A DNA stretch of 64,000 bases, from assembly GCA_964291305.2 (NCBI GenBank), contig OZ219783.1, positions 1,302,001 to 1,366,000 on the forward strand, given 5' to 3'. Position 1 is the first letter of the stretch. Every line of letters begins with the position of its first letter. Positions 51,792-60,842 of the stretch are shown here, one piece after another. The position numbers and the translations under genes were made by a program. This stretch comes from VXNF01 sp964291305. Its GTDB lineage: Bacteria; Actinomycetota; Acidimicrobiia; Acidimicrobiales; CATQHL01. The notes beneath the pieces are model-generated. The model did not search any database, was not told the origin of the DNA, and saw nothing but the letters and a program-made list of their open reading frames with translations.

Positions 51792-53174
51792 TCACAGCGA
51801 GGCGATCAGCTTTTCAACCCGCTCGTCGTGCGATTTGAACGGGTCTTTGCAGAGCACGGTGCGTTGCGCCTGATCATTCAGTTTGAGGTGTACCCAGTCG
51901 ACCGTGTAATCACGTTTGCGCTCTTTGGCACGCCGCACGAACTCCCCGCGCAAACGAGCGCGGGTGGTCTGCGGTGGCTGGTGCATTGCCTCGATGACAT
52001 CCTCCTCTAGGCAGATCGACTCGACCATGCCCCGCTCCTGCAGCTTGTAAAACGATCCTCTCTCCCGGCTTACGTCGTGATAGTTCAGGTCCATAAGAGC
52101 CAGCCGGGGATCGTCCCAAGTGAGCCGTTTGCGTTCCCGATAACGGTTAATCAGTCGATATTTGATGACCCAGTCGCATTCCCGGTCGAGGCTCAGCGGA
52201 TCCTGCTCGAGGCGATCCAGGCAGTGGCCCCACATCTGCAGGGCGCGTTTCTGCTCCACGCCGAGGTCAAAGCGGGTGGAGAACTCCTGCGCCCTCTCGA
52301 AATACTCGCGCTGAATATCTAGCGCGCTGAGCAGCCGCCCGTTGGCCAGTCGAACCCGTCGCCAGGCTTTCGAGCCGTCGCTGACCTTCTCGAAATCCTC
52401 GTGGCTGATCTCCCTGATGGCCCGGATCGGGTTTTCTAACGTCATGTCCCGCAGCACGACTGACGGCTCTTCAAGCATCTGCAGGAGGATGCTGCACGCC
52501 CCCACCTTCAGGAACGTGGCGTACTCGCTCATGTTGGAGTCGCCCACAATCACGTGCAGCCGGCGGAACAGTTCGGCGTTGGCGTGCGGCTCGTCGCGCG
52601 TGTTGATAATCGGTCGCGAACGGGTGGTGGCGCTGGACATCCCCTCCCAAATGTGCTCGGCGCGCTGGCTGATGCAGTATTTGGCGCCTCGCGGCGTAAG
52701 CAGAATCTTGCCTGCACCAGCGTAGATTTGCCGGGTAACCAGGAATGGTATTAGCACCTCGCTGTACTCGGCCAGGTCATCGCGACGCTTGGTGAGGTAG
52801 TTCTCATGGCAGCCGTAGCTGTTTCCTGCCGAGTCGGTGTTGTTCTTGAAGAGGTAGATCTCGCCGCGCATGCCGTCAGCGTTGAGGCGCTCTTGGGCGT
52901 AAGCCACTTGCTGGTCTAAAACCAACTCGCCAGCACGGTCGTGCGCCACCAGGTCGTATAGGGAGTCGCACTCGGGAGTGGCGTACTCGGGGTGGGAGCC
53001 GACATCCAGATAGAGCCGAGCCCCGTTGGCCAAAAATACGTTGCTGCTGCGCCCCCACGAAACCACCCGACGAAACAGGTAGCGCGCCACTTCGTCGGGG
53101 CTGAGACGCCGCTGGCTGCCCAAAGTAAAGGTGACGCCGTACTCGTTCTCGATGCCGTAGATGCGGCGCTGCAT
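51792..53174 (-). CDS. pafA: Pup-protein ligase PafA
   Basis: A 460-residue carboxylate-amine ligase that links Pup (deamidated C-terminus) to substrate lysines. It begins MQRRIYGIENEYGVTF, and has LYLDVGSHPEYATPECDS, IYLFKNNTDSAGNSYGCHEN and NTRDEPHANAELFRRLHVI, all conserved in the Pup ligase/Dop family. The ATG at 53174 lies 9 bp after the prcA stop, and the gene is followed by the pafBC fusion. The length is typical. PafA and the divergent homologue Dop differ as expected between their Gly-rich loops. Confidence 0.97.
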   Translation of the reverse strand: MQRRIYGIENEYGVTFTLGSQRRLSPDEVARYLFRRVVSWGRSSNVFLANGARLYLDVGSHPEYATPECDSLYDLVAHDRAGELVLDQQVAYAQERLNADGMRGEIYLFKNNTDSAGNSYGCHENYLTKRRDDLAEYSEVLIPFLVTRQIYAGAGKILLTPRGAKYCISQRAEHIWEGMSSATTRSRPIINTRDEPHANAELFRRLHVIVGDSNMSEYATFLKVGACSILLQMLEEPSVVLRDMTLENPIRAIREISHEDFEKVSDGSKAWRRVRLANGRLLSALDIQREYFERAQEFSTRFDLGVEQKRALQMWGHCLDRLEQDPLSLDRECDWVIKYRLINRYRERKRLTWDDPRLALMDLNYHDVSRERGSFYKLQERGMVESICLEEDVIEAMHQPPQTTRARLRGEFVRRAKERKRDYTVDWVHLKLNDQAQRTVLCKDPFKSHDERVEKLIASL

Positions 53175-53183
53175 GGCCGGCTC

Positions 53184-53900
53184 CTAGTCGGCGAGAGCCT
53201 CGCTGGGCGAGGCGGTGGACGTCTCAGCCAAAAGCGAGTCCACCTCGGCCATTCCCAGTCGGCGAAAGCAGCGACGCCCCGAGGTGCGGTCCAAGATGGC
53301 CACCTCCAGATCGTCAGCAACGAGGGTCCGTTCACCTCTACCCAGAGCCGTCACGGCGGTCTGCAGGGCTCCGGGCGTCGTGAGGCTGGGCACGTACAGG
53401 TGCTCTAACCGTTCGGAGATGGCCTCGGTCTCGCCTCCGAGCACCGACCAGCTGCTCTCATCATTGACCGTGCCGTCGTAGAGGATGTGGAAGAGTTGCT
53501 CGCTACCTGGCTCGTCACCGACCTCTGCTACGAGAATCTCCACCTCCATCGGCTTCATCTCGTGGGTGAAGATCTGCCCTAAAATCTGCGCATACTGATT
53601 TGCCAGGCTGCGGGCATCCACATCCCGCCGGCTGTAGGCGTATCCCTTGAGGTCGGCGTGGCGCACGCCGGCTATGCGCAACTGGTCGAACTCGTTGTAC
53701 TTTCCGACTCCGGCGAACGCGATTCGATCGTAGATCTCGCTGATCTTCCGCAGGGAGTTAGATACGTTCTCTGCGCAAAGCAGGATGCCGTCGGCATAGG
53801 TGAGAGCTACGAGACTCTTACCTCGGGCGATGCCTTTTCGGGCGTAGTCTGCCCGGTCTTTCATAATCTGTTCGGGAGCCACGTAAAACGGCATGTTCAT
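53184..53900 (-). CDS. prcA: 20S proteasome alpha subunit PrcA
   Basis: A 238-residue proteasome alpha subunit. The N-terminal VAPEQIMKDRADYARKGIARG is the family gate region, and ENVSNSLRKISEIYDRIAFAG is conserved. Seven such subunits form the outer ring that binds the ARC/Mpa ATPase. It lies directly between prcB and pafA. The ATG at 53900 is preferred, but an internal M at residue 3 would do equally well. Confidence 0.96.
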   Translation of the reverse strand: MNMPFYVAPEQIMKDRADYARKGIARGKSLVALTYADGILLCAENVSNSLRKISEIYDRIAFAGVGKYNEFDQLRIAGVRHADLKGYAYSRRDVDARSLANQYAQILGQIFTHEMKPMEVEILVAEVGDEPGSEQLFHILYDGTVNDESSWSVLGGETEAISERLEHLYVPSLTTPGALQTAVTALGRGERTLVADDLEVAILDRTSGRRCFRRLGMAEVDSLLAETSTASPSEALAD

Positions 53901-53954
53901 TGGCCAGATCCCTCAGGGTGGGCGCCTCGTCGACTTGCTATGGCCGGGGCGGGC

Positions 53955-54800
53955 TCAGGTGGCATCGCTGGTGCGTGCCTCGGTTGGCTGCTCATCGAGT
54001 GCTGCAAGCAGCGACCTAAAACGTTCCTCGACTTGAGTGTCTGGCAGGCGGCGATAGCCGTCGGCGTCAATGTTGACCACAACAGGGAAGATGCCGCGAA
54101 CGAGGTCGGGGCCGCCAGTGGCGGAATCCTCATCGGCTGCCTGAAATAGCGCCGAGATGGCTAGATCAACCGCGTCATCCGGCTGAAGGGCGGGACGGAA
54201 TCCCAGCTTTACAACTGTGCCAGCATGCAGGCTCCCCGAACCGCCAGCGGCGTAATCTTGCTCCTCGTAGCGACCCCCAGTGACGTCGTACTGGAAGAGG
54301 CGACCGAGGCGTAGGTGCTCGTCCCAGCCGGCAAACAGTGGCACAACTACCAAGCCCTGCAGCGCCGAGCCGAGGTTTGCCCTGACCATCTGGCTGAGTT
54401 GGTTGGCCTGGCCATCGAGGCTGAGCGGCTGCCCCTCAACCTTCTCGTAGTGCTCCAACTGCAACTGGAAGAGCCGCACCATCTCCATCGACGGCCCGGC
54501 GGCGCCTGCGATAGCAATACCGGCATAGCGGCCAGCCGGATATACCTTCTCGATGGTGCGGTGGCTGATGAAGTTGCCCGCGGTCGCCCGCCGGTCGCCC
54601 GCCATCACTACTCCAGCACGATGACGGAGTGCCACGACGGTGGTGCCGTGGGAAACGGCGGGCAGATCGCCTCCCCCGGTGCTGCGGGGAATATTGAGTT
54701 CGGCATAGTGGCCAGAGGTGGCAAGCAGTCCGGTGAAGCTGGGCCCCGGATCCTTGGCAGCACCGAACAGTGGCAGGTTCCGCATTGGGGGGAGGCTCAT
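53955..54800 (-). CDS. prcB: 20S proteasome beta subunit PrcB
   Basis: A 281-residue catalytic subunit with a pro-peptide of about 52 residues. The sequence LPAVSHGTTVVALRHRAG places the active threonine at about residue 53, exposed after autocleavage, with the family lysine in the GVVMAGDRRAT segment. It forms the inner rings and performs proteolysis of pupylated proteins. The ATG at 54800 is close to pup, 58 nt downstream of its stop. Confidence 0.96.
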   Translation of the reverse strand: MSLPPMRNLPLFGAAKDPGPSFTGLLATSGHYAELNIPRSTGGGDLPAVSHGTTVVALRHRAGVVMAGDRRATAGNFISHRTIEKVYPAGRYAGIAIAGAAGPSMEMVRLFQLQLEHYEKVEGQPLSLDGQANQLSQMVRANLGSALQGLVVVPLFAGWDEHLRLGRLFQYDVTGGRYEEQDYAAGGSGSLHAGTVVKLGFRPALQPDDAVDLAISALFQAADEDSATGGPDLVRGIFPVVVNIDADGYRRLPDTQVEERFRSLLAALDEQPTEARTSDAT

Positions 54801-54861
54801 GAAGCGAGACTACTCCCGCCAAGACGAATGACCGCATTGCCGGTATAGCCGCGGAGAGTCG

Positions 54862-55059
54862 CTACTGGCCGCCCTTTTGGACATAAGAGTTGACGAACTC
54901 TTCGGCATTGGTCTCGAGCACTTCGTCAATCTCGTCGAGGAGGTCATCTAGTTCGGCTTTCAAGCGATCGCCAGCGGGGCTGGTCGGGGTCGCTTCGGTT
55001 ACTGGTTCCTCGGCATCACCGGGTCGGGACGACTTCTGTATCCGCTCTCGTTCAGCCAT
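54862..55059 (-). CDS. pup: Prokaryotic ubiquitin-like protein Pup
   Basis: A 65-residue acidic protein ending YVQKGGQ, so it needs Dop to deamidate the last glutamine before PafA can use it. The DDLLDEIDEVLETNAEEFV segment is the helix that binds the Mpa coiled coil. I chose the ATG at 55059, with GGGAG five bases upstream; a GTG at 55074 would add five residues. It starts 18 nt after the dop stop. Confidence 0.97.
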   Translation of the reverse strand: MAERERIQKSSRPGDAEEPVTEATPTSPAGDRLKAELDDLLDEIDEVLETNAEEFVNSYVQKGGQ

Positions 55060-55077
55060 GGCACTCCCGCTCACCCA

Positions 55078-56583
55078 TCAATGCTGCAGCTTACCTATCA
55101 GGTCGGCTGGGGTAGGACAATCGTCGAACAAGCTAGCCACATGACGCTGGGTTCCGCGGACAGGATCCATCATGGGTACTCGGCGCAGTGTCTCACCACC
55201 GAGATCGAACACTACCGAGTCCCAGTTAGCGGCAACTACATGGGCCGAGAACTGCTGCAGACAGCGCCCACGGAAGTAGGCCCGGGTGTCCTGCGGGGGG
55301 TGCTCCACAGCTCGGAAAACCTCGTCAAGTGGAATGAGCCGCTCCAGGCCAACTCGGTCGGCTACGGATCGCTCGGCACGTAGATCGTGATATTGAAGAT
55401 CCAGAGCCTGCAAGCGTGAATCAGACCAATCGCAGCTGTTACGTTCCCGGTAGGCCTCTAGTAGGCGGTACTTTGCCACCCAGTCCACCGTTGTTACCGG
55501 GCTTAGGGGGTCAGTTTCGAGTTGTGTTAGGGCCTCTTCCCAGCGAGCTAGTACCGCTTCGGCGACGCTGCCCCCCACTGCTTCGGTGCCTATATCAGCG
55601 CAGTACTTGGTGCATCGCTCCATGAGTTCCCACTGGACAGCTAGGGCGGTAGCGCTGGTGCCGTCCGCCAACCGGAAAGGCGCTCGCAGACTCAAATCAC
55701 AGCTGACGTGGCGGATTGCCTGAACAGGCGCGGCAATACAAAGATCATCTGGGAAAAGATTCTCTTCGACTAGAGCTAGCACCAGAGCTGTGGTGCCGAC
55801 CTTCAGAAATGTTGCTACTTCGGCCAGATTCGCGTCGCCCACGATTACGTGCAGACGCCGGTACTGGCGAGCATCGGCGTGCGGTTCGTCGCGGGTGTTA
55901 ACAATCGGACGCTTCAAGGTTGTCTCTAAACCCACCTCCTCCTCGAAAAAGTCAGCGCGCTGGCTGATTTGGAACGGAACCGAGAATCGCTCGGCAGCTG
56001 CAGCCTCGGTACCCACCTTGCCCGCCCCACAGAAAATCTGACGGGTAACGAAATGTGCTGTAGCACCATGCACGATACGTCCGAAGGGGGTTGTTCTGTC
56101 CATGAGATAGTTCTCGTGGCAGCCATAGGAGTTGCCTTTCCCGTCGGAGTTGTTTTTGTATACGACTAACTCCTGACCCTCTGGGAGGACTCTCCGGGCT
56201 GCCTCCATGGAGCGTTGCGCGATGACATCCGCCGCTCTATCCCAGACGACCGCACTGCGGGCATCAGCGCACTCTGGCCCGGAGATCTCGGGATGAGCGT
56301 GATCCACGTAGTAACGCGAGCCGTTAGTCAGCACGGCGTTGACTAGGTGGGTCTCAGGCTCATAGCCGATGTCTCCCCCGCCCACGCCGCGGGCGTCTCG
56401 CCCGGGCATCTCGTCCTCGAAGTCCCACTCAACTCGCGCCATCGGCGATCCGGGAGCGTGCTGGAGGCCCGCTAGGTAGGCGTTAATCAGCAGCGAGGAG
56501 GCCGTGATCGGGTTTGACTCTTCGGCACCGCGGTGGGTGATCCCGTACTCGGTCTCGAGCCCGCAGATCTTCGGGACAGCCAC
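55078..56583 (-). CDS. dop: Pup deamidase / depupylase Dop
   Basis: A 501-residue Pup ligase-fold enzyme, homologous to PafA. It starts AVPKICGLETEYGI, has the nucleotide-binding motif ARRVLPEGQELVVYKNNSDG, then GNSYGCHENYL and NTRDEPHADARQYRRLHVI. It deamidates Pup's C-terminal glutamine and removes Pup from proteins. The Gly-rich DARGVGGGDIGYEPE loop is a Dop-specific feature absent from the PafA homologue. Gene order arc-dop-pup is kept. Confidence 0.96.
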   Translation of the reverse strand: MAVPKICGLETEYGITHRGAEESNPITASSLLINAYLAGLQHAPGSPMARVEWDFEDEMPGRDARGVGGGDIGYEPETHLVNAVLTNGSRYYVDHAHPEISGPECADARSAVVWDRAADVIAQRSMEAARRVLPEGQELVVYKNNSDGKGNSYGCHENYLMDRTTPFGRIVHGATAHFVTRQIFCGAGKVGTEAAAAERFSVPFQISQRADFFEEEVGLETTLKRPIVNTRDEPHADARQYRRLHVIVGDANLAEVATFLKVGTTALVLALVEENLFPDDLCIAAPVQAIRHVSCDLSLRAPFRLADGTSATALAVQWELMERCTKYCADIGTEAVGGSVAEAVLARWEEALTQLETDPLSPVTTVDWVAKYRLLEAYRERNSCDWSDSRLQALDLQYHDLRAERSVADRVGLERLIPLDEVFRAVEHPPQDTRAYFRGRCLQQFSAHVVAANWDSVVFDLGGETLRRVPMMDPVRGTQRHVASLFDDCPTPADLIGKLQH

Positions 56584-56603
56584 GTTCGGCTAGGTCCGAA
56601 GCG

Positions 56604-58337
56604 CTACAGGTATTGGCCGGTGGCCACGCGTTCGATGGAGCGCCCCCCGGCGTTCACATCGTCACGGTGTACCAAGGTGCGCACGAACACGATGCGCTCG
56701 CCCTTCTTGCCGGCAATCTTGGCCCAATCATCGGGATTAGTGGTGTTGGGGAGATCTTCATGCTCAGCATGCTCCTGATTTACCGACTGCAGCAAATCCT
56801 CAAGGGTGATCCCACGCGGCCCTCCGGCGATGAATCGCTTGATCGCTAGCTTCTTAGCCCGGCGCACAATGTTCTCGATCATTGCACCGGAGGCGAAATC
56901 CCGGAAGTACATCGTCTCCTTGTCGCCGTTCTGGTAGGTGACCTCGAGAAACTCGTTACGGCTTTCGGTGCTATACATCTCAACCACGGTCTGTTCGATC
57001 ATGCCGCGCACGGCCTTGTCCCGCTCGCCGCCGCCGATCGTCTCCACGGCGTTAGCCGAAATCGGCAGGTCGACGGTGAGATAGCGGGCAAAGATTGCCG
57101 CCGCTGCCTCGGCTTCAGGGCGTTCGATCTTGATTTTCACGTCGAGTCGCCCTGGCCGCAGGATGGCCGGGTCGATGAGATCCTCCCTATTTGAGGCCCC
57201 GATCACGATGACGTTGCGCAGGGCCTCCACGCCGTCGATCTCAGCCAGCAACTGTGGTACGACGGTGGACTCCATGTCCGAACTGATTCCGCTGCCGCGC
57301 ATGCGGAAGAGCGACTCCATCTCATCGAAAAAGACAATTACCGGCCAGCCCTCTTCTGAGCGATCCCGCGCCTGCTGGAAAACCCGTCGGATCTGTCGTT
57401 CTGTCTCGCCGACGTATTTATTCAACAATTCGGGGCCCTTGATGTTCAAGAAGTAGCTCCGAGCCTTCTCATTCCCTGTGGCAGCCGCCACTTTGGTGGC
57501 TAGAGAGTTGGCGACGGCCTTAGCGATGAGGGTCTTGCCGCAGCCCGGCGGTCCGTAGAGAAGAATGCCCTTGGGTGCAGGCAGGCGGTGTTCGGCAAAG
57601 AGGTCGGCATAGAGGAAGGGCAACTCCACGGCGTCAGTAATCTTCTCGATCTGCGCATCCAGGCCGCCGACATCCTCGTAAGTGACTTCGGGCACTTCTT
57701 CCAGCACTAGGTGCTCTACCTCGGCGCGCATGAGGCGCTCGGTCAAAACGCCGGAACGGACATCCATGAGCATGGAATCACCAACTCGCAGGGTGGCCCC
57801 CAGCAGGTCCTCGGCGAGGTCTACCACCCGCTCCTCGTCGGCTCGGCAACTCACGACAGCTCGGTGACCGCCTTCTAGCAGTTCGGCGAGAGTGACCACC
57901 TCACCGGTGCCGTCAGCTGAGCGGGCGAGGATCACGCTAAGGGAGTCGTTGAGCGCTACTTCCTGGCCGCGCTCCAAGGTCTCCTCTACTTCGGGGTGGA
58001 TAGCCACGCGCATCTTGCGCCCAGAGGAGAACACGTCGGCTGTGCCGTCGTCGTTCACGTGCATCACGGTGCCGTAGGCATTCGGCGCCTGGGTTAGCTT
58101 TTCAACTTCTTCCCGGAGCGCGCCGATGTGTTCGCGGGCCTCGCGCAGGGTGTGAGTCAACTTCTCGTTCTGGGAAACGGCTTGTGCTAGCTGGCCCTTG
58201 GTCTCGAGCAGACGTTCCTCGAGTGTACGGATGCGTTGAGGGGTGTCTTGCAGGCGCCGTCGCAGCGCTTCGATCTCCTGGCGGAGCAGCTTTAGTTGGA
58301 CGGTCTGATCTTTCGGGGTCTCGTTGATGGTTCTCAC
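56604..58337 (-). CDS. arc: Proteasome-activating AAA ATPase (ARC/Mpa)
   Basis: A 577-residue AAA ATPase from a GTG at 58337. Residues about 10-85 are a long coiled coil that captures Pup, followed by two OB-like domains and the AAA module (Walker A GPPGCGKTLIAKA, Walker B VIVFFDEMESLF). The C-terminal GQYL tail is the motif that inserts into the PrcA ring to open the gate. The GTG at 58376 is an alternative start that would add 13 residues, but it has a weaker ribosome site than the GGAGGGAG before 58337. It unfolds pupylated substrates for the 20S proteasome. Confidence 0.94.
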   Translation of the reverse strand: MRTINETPKDQTVQLKLLRQEIEALRRRLQDTPQRIRTLEERLLETKGQLAQAVSQNEKLTHTLREAREHIGALREEVEKLTQAPNAYGTVMHVNDDGTADVFSSGRKMRVAIHPEVEETLERGQEVALNDSLSVILARSADGTGEVVTLAELLEGGHRAVVSCRADEERVVDLAEDLLGATLRVGDSMLMDVRSGVLTERLMRAEVEHLVLEEVPEVTYEDVGGLDAQIEKITDAVELPFLYADLFAEHRLPAPKGILLYGPPGCGKTLIAKAVANSLATKVAAATGNEKARSYFLNIKGPELLNKYVGETERQIRRVFQQARDRSEEGWPVIVFFDEMESLFRMRGSGISSDMESTVVPQLLAEIDGVEALRNVIVIGASNREDLIDPAILRPGRLDVKIKIERPEAEAAAAIFARYLTVDLPISANAVETIGGGERDKAVRGMIEQTVVEMYSTESRNEFLEVTYQNGDKETMYFRDFASGAMIENIVRRAKKLAIKRFIAGGPRGITLEDLLQSVNQEHAEHEDLPNTTNPDDWAKIAGKKGERIVFVRTLVHRDDVNAGGRSIERVATGQYL

Positions 58338-58453
58338 CTCCCTCCGGTGGTTGCCCTGCGACCCTACACGCGGCACCGAAGGTTCCGGTGACTGGTTGAC
58401 GCGGCTGGCGAATGCAGGCTGTCTCGGAACCTCAATCGTTTTTGCCAGCTATC

Positions 58454-58484
58454 TTGCCGGTCTTCGGTAGCGCCCCGCTATACT
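58454..58484 (+). promoter_or_regulatory. Candidate promoter for the ferredoxin gene
   Basis: TATACT (58479-58484) is a good -10 box. The best -35 is TTGCCG (58454-58459) with a 19-bp spacer, which is longer than optimal. It lies in the 180-bp region divergent from arc. Confidence 0.35.
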
Positions 58485-58556
58485 GGTTCTGCGGTGAGGC
58501 AAGGCCAGTTCTCACCGTACGCGCACGCACCGGCCAGCGAATCGGAGAGCGGCAAG

Positions 58557-58796
58557 ATGAAGGTCTGGATTGACCAGGATCTCTGCACAGGAGACGGACT
58601 TTGCGAGGAGATCGCGCCCGACGTATTCACACTGCTTGACGATGGTCTCGCCTACGTGCGAGAGGGCGACACCATCTTCAGCGATCCCGGTGGCCCCACA
58701 GGCCTAGCCTCAGTGCCCGCGGGTCAAGAGGAAGCCACTATCGAGTCCGCCGAGGAGTGCCCGGGAGAGTGCATTTTCATCGAGATTGACGGCTGA
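58557..58796 (+). CDS. Small ferredoxin, 3Fe-4S/4Fe-4S type
   Basis: A 79-residue acidic ferredoxin with CTGDGLC near the N-terminus and CPGECI near the C-terminus, a one-cluster layout like Streptomyces/Mycobacterium P450-associated ferredoxins. I chose the ATG at 58557, with GGAGAG upstream; an earlier in-frame start at 58494 adds 21 unconserved residues. It is divergent from arc, and no P450 or oxygenase is nearby, so its electron partner is unknown. Confidence 0.87.
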   Translation: MKVWIDQDLCTGDGLCEEIAPDVFTLLDDGLAYVREGDTIFSDPGGPTGLASVPAGQEEATIESAEECPGECIFIEIDG

Positions 58797-58833
58797 GCAC
58801 CCAGCGAGCAGCGCCGACAAAAACGTCACTGCA

Positions 58834-59850
58834 ATGTTCGAAAACCTGTTTTTGCCATCCTCAGCAGTCTCGAGGACGATCACACCCGAGAACCTCACAG
58901 GCCAAAAGGGCAATGCTTGCCGGGCCAGACCAGATGACCCCTATCCGTTTAGCCCCAGTGCCGCAGCAGCAGCCGCACATCTGGGTGAGGGGTGGAAGGT
59001 ATCGCCCAACACCACTATTGGACCTGGCAACCAGGCGATCCTTGCCGAGATCGAAGGGCCGGGAGTGGTCCGTCACATCTGGCTGACGCTGGATCCCTCG
59101 CTACTCGAGGATTGCTACTTCAAGATCCGATATGACGGTGGTGACCGAGCTATTCGAGTCCCCGTGGGGCCGTTCTTCGCAACCGGTCAGCCTCCGAGAC
59201 CATCAGCCGGATTGGCGTTCGCCACAGGCAACAACGGTGGTCTCAACTGTTACCTGCCGATGCCTTTCCATAAGGGCATCGAGATAAGCCTAGAGAATGA
59301 GTCTGCCACTGAAGCGCTTGTCTACTGGGCCGTTGATTACACTCTTGAAGCTTTACAGCCGGCAACGAAGTGTCTTTTCGCCGAGTATGAAGAATCCGAC
59401 CCAGTAACCGACACTGGTATACACATCGTTTTGCCCAAGACCGAGGGTCCTGGAACTTACGTAGGAACCTTCATGGTGTGGCAGCAACACACGGGAGGTT
59501 GGTGGGGGGAAGGTGAGATGAAGTTCTACATCGACGGTGACGATCGCTACCCGACGATCACCTCCACAGGTACCGAAGACTACTTTGGCGGCGCGTGGAA
59601 CTTTCTCGGTGGGTCGTACTCAGCTCCTTACTTTGGTTTTGACACCGTAGGCGGCCAGAACGAACGCGCAGGCGGCCAGCACACAATGTACCGCTGGCAC
59701 ATCCCCGACCCTATTTACTTTGAGCACGACTTACGGGTCACGATTCAGTCTCTCGGTTGGGGTCCTGATCGCTTGTACCGCATTCGCCACGATACGATCA
59801 CATCGGTCGCCTATTGGTACGGCACTGCTAAGACAACAGCAACTATCTAG
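58834..59850 (+). CDS. GH172 (DUF2961) glycoside hydrolase, arabinofuranosidase/fructan-type
   Basis: A 338-residue beta-jelly-roll protein of the family once named DUF2961, now GH172, whose characterised members act on D-arabinofuranosides and difructose anhydrides. The conserved catalytic segment TSTGTEDYFGGAWNF (glutamate in GTEDYF) is intact, and VRHIWLTLDP and GGWWGEGEMKFYIDGD are family motifs. There is no signal peptide, so it is likely cytosolic. I preferred the ATG at 58834 to the TTG at 58786, which overlaps the ferredoxin end. It faces the sugar ABC genes tail to tail, 69 bp apart. Confidence 0.9.
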   Translation: MFENLFLPSSAVSRTITPENLTGQKGNACRARPDDPYPFSPSAAAAAAHLGEGWKVSPNTTIGPGNQAILAEIEGPGVVRHIWLTLDPSLLEDCYFKIRYDGGDRAIRVPVGPFFATGQPPRPSAGLAFATGNNGGLNCYLPMPFHKGIEISLENESATEALVYWAVDYTLEALQPATKCLFAEYEESDPVTDTGIHIVLPKTEGPGTYVGTFMVWQQHTGGWWGEGEMKFYIDGDDRYPTITSTGTEDYFGGAWNFLGGSYSAPYFGFDTVGGQNERAGGQHTMYRWHIPDPIYFEHDLRVTIQSLGWGPDRLYRIRHDTITSVAYWYGTAKTTATI

Positions 59851-59918
59851 CTGCGACCGACACACTACGCTTTTACCTTAGCCAGATTGCCGACGACAAC
59901 ATTCTGACTCAAGGCATG

Positions 59919-60842
59919 CTAGCCCTTGGTGGCGCCGGTAAGCGCTCCGCGGATCACGAAACGCTGCGCTAAGAGGAATACTAGCACTACCGGTACGGCC
60001 ATGATTAGCGCCGCAAGTGCAACCTCTGGCCGCTTGATCGGAGTGCTACCCAAGAATGTTGGACGGAGTGCACTTGTGCTCCGTACCAGCGCACTCAAGC
60101 CAACCGGAAGATTTTGAGTATCCGGCGAGCTGAGCATAACGAATGGCAAGAAGAAGCGGCTCCAGTTAACTGTGAAGTTCATAAAAGCCAGCAACCCAAT
60201 TGCTGGCTTGGACAACGGTAATACGATACGGATAAAAGTCGATAGCGGAGAAGCTCCATCTATCGCAGCTGCTTCTAGCAGGCTGGGAGGAAGGGAACGC
60301 CGGTAATAGATGTAAGCCAGATATGCGCCGAAGGGGAAGAAGGACATTGGTAGTACTACGCTCCAGGCCGTATTCAACATTCCGACTCTATTTACGCCAA
60401 GAAAAATGGGCAACACACTAGCGGAGACGGGGAGCATCATGGTTGCCAGTGTCAAGCCGATTAATAACCGCTTCCCGGGATAGTCCATTGTCGCCATCGC
60501 ATAACCAGCCAACAGGCTGGCAGTCACCCCGATCAAAAGTGCGCCAACGCCATAGAGAACTGATCTAAACACCCAATCCAGAACTATCCCATCTTGGAAA
60601 CCTACTAAGTTCTCCCAGCTCTCTCGTAGGCGCGACCAAGAGCCGAAAGACAACGGATGATCCTCAACAAGCTTATTGTTACTCTTGGTCGGCGCCAGTA
60701 ACAGCCACAGCATTGGCACCCCAAAGAATAGCCCGAATACTGCCAACATTGCGCCCCGCACCAGATTTGTGGACCAAGGTAGTGGTACCGCAGCAGTCTC
60801 CGAGATTCGAGACTTCGAGCGACGGAGGTGTGGGTAGATCAT
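59919..60842 (-). CDS. Sugar ABC transporter permease, MalG/carbohydrate type
   Basis: A 307-residue six-helix permease with the EAA-loop motif LLEAAAIDGASPLSTFIRIVLP. I chose the ATG at 60842, which overlaps the preceding permease stop as ATGA, over a longer in-frame start at 60986. The region's composition is visibly more AT-rich than the housekeeping parts of the window, as in the other permease, which suggests transfer of the sugar module. It pairs with the adjacent permease and lipoprotein; no ATPase of the MsmX type was found nearby, so it must be supplied from elsewhere. Confidence 0.9.
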   Translation of the reverse strand: MIYPHLRRSKSRISETAAVPLPWSTNLVRGAMLAVFGLFFGVPMLWLLLAPTKSNNKLVEDHPLSFGSWSRLRESWENLVGFQDGIVLDWVFRSVLYGVGALLIGVTASLLAGYAMATMDYPGKRLLIGLTLATMMLPVSASVLPIFLGVNRVGMLNTAWSVVLPMSFFPFGAYLAYIYYRRSLPPSLLEAAAIDGASPLSTFIRIVLPLSKPAIGLLAFMNFTVNWSRFFLPFVMLSSPDTQNLPVGLSALVRSTSALRPTFLGSTPIKRPEVALAALIMAVPVVLVFLLAQRFVIRGALTGATKG

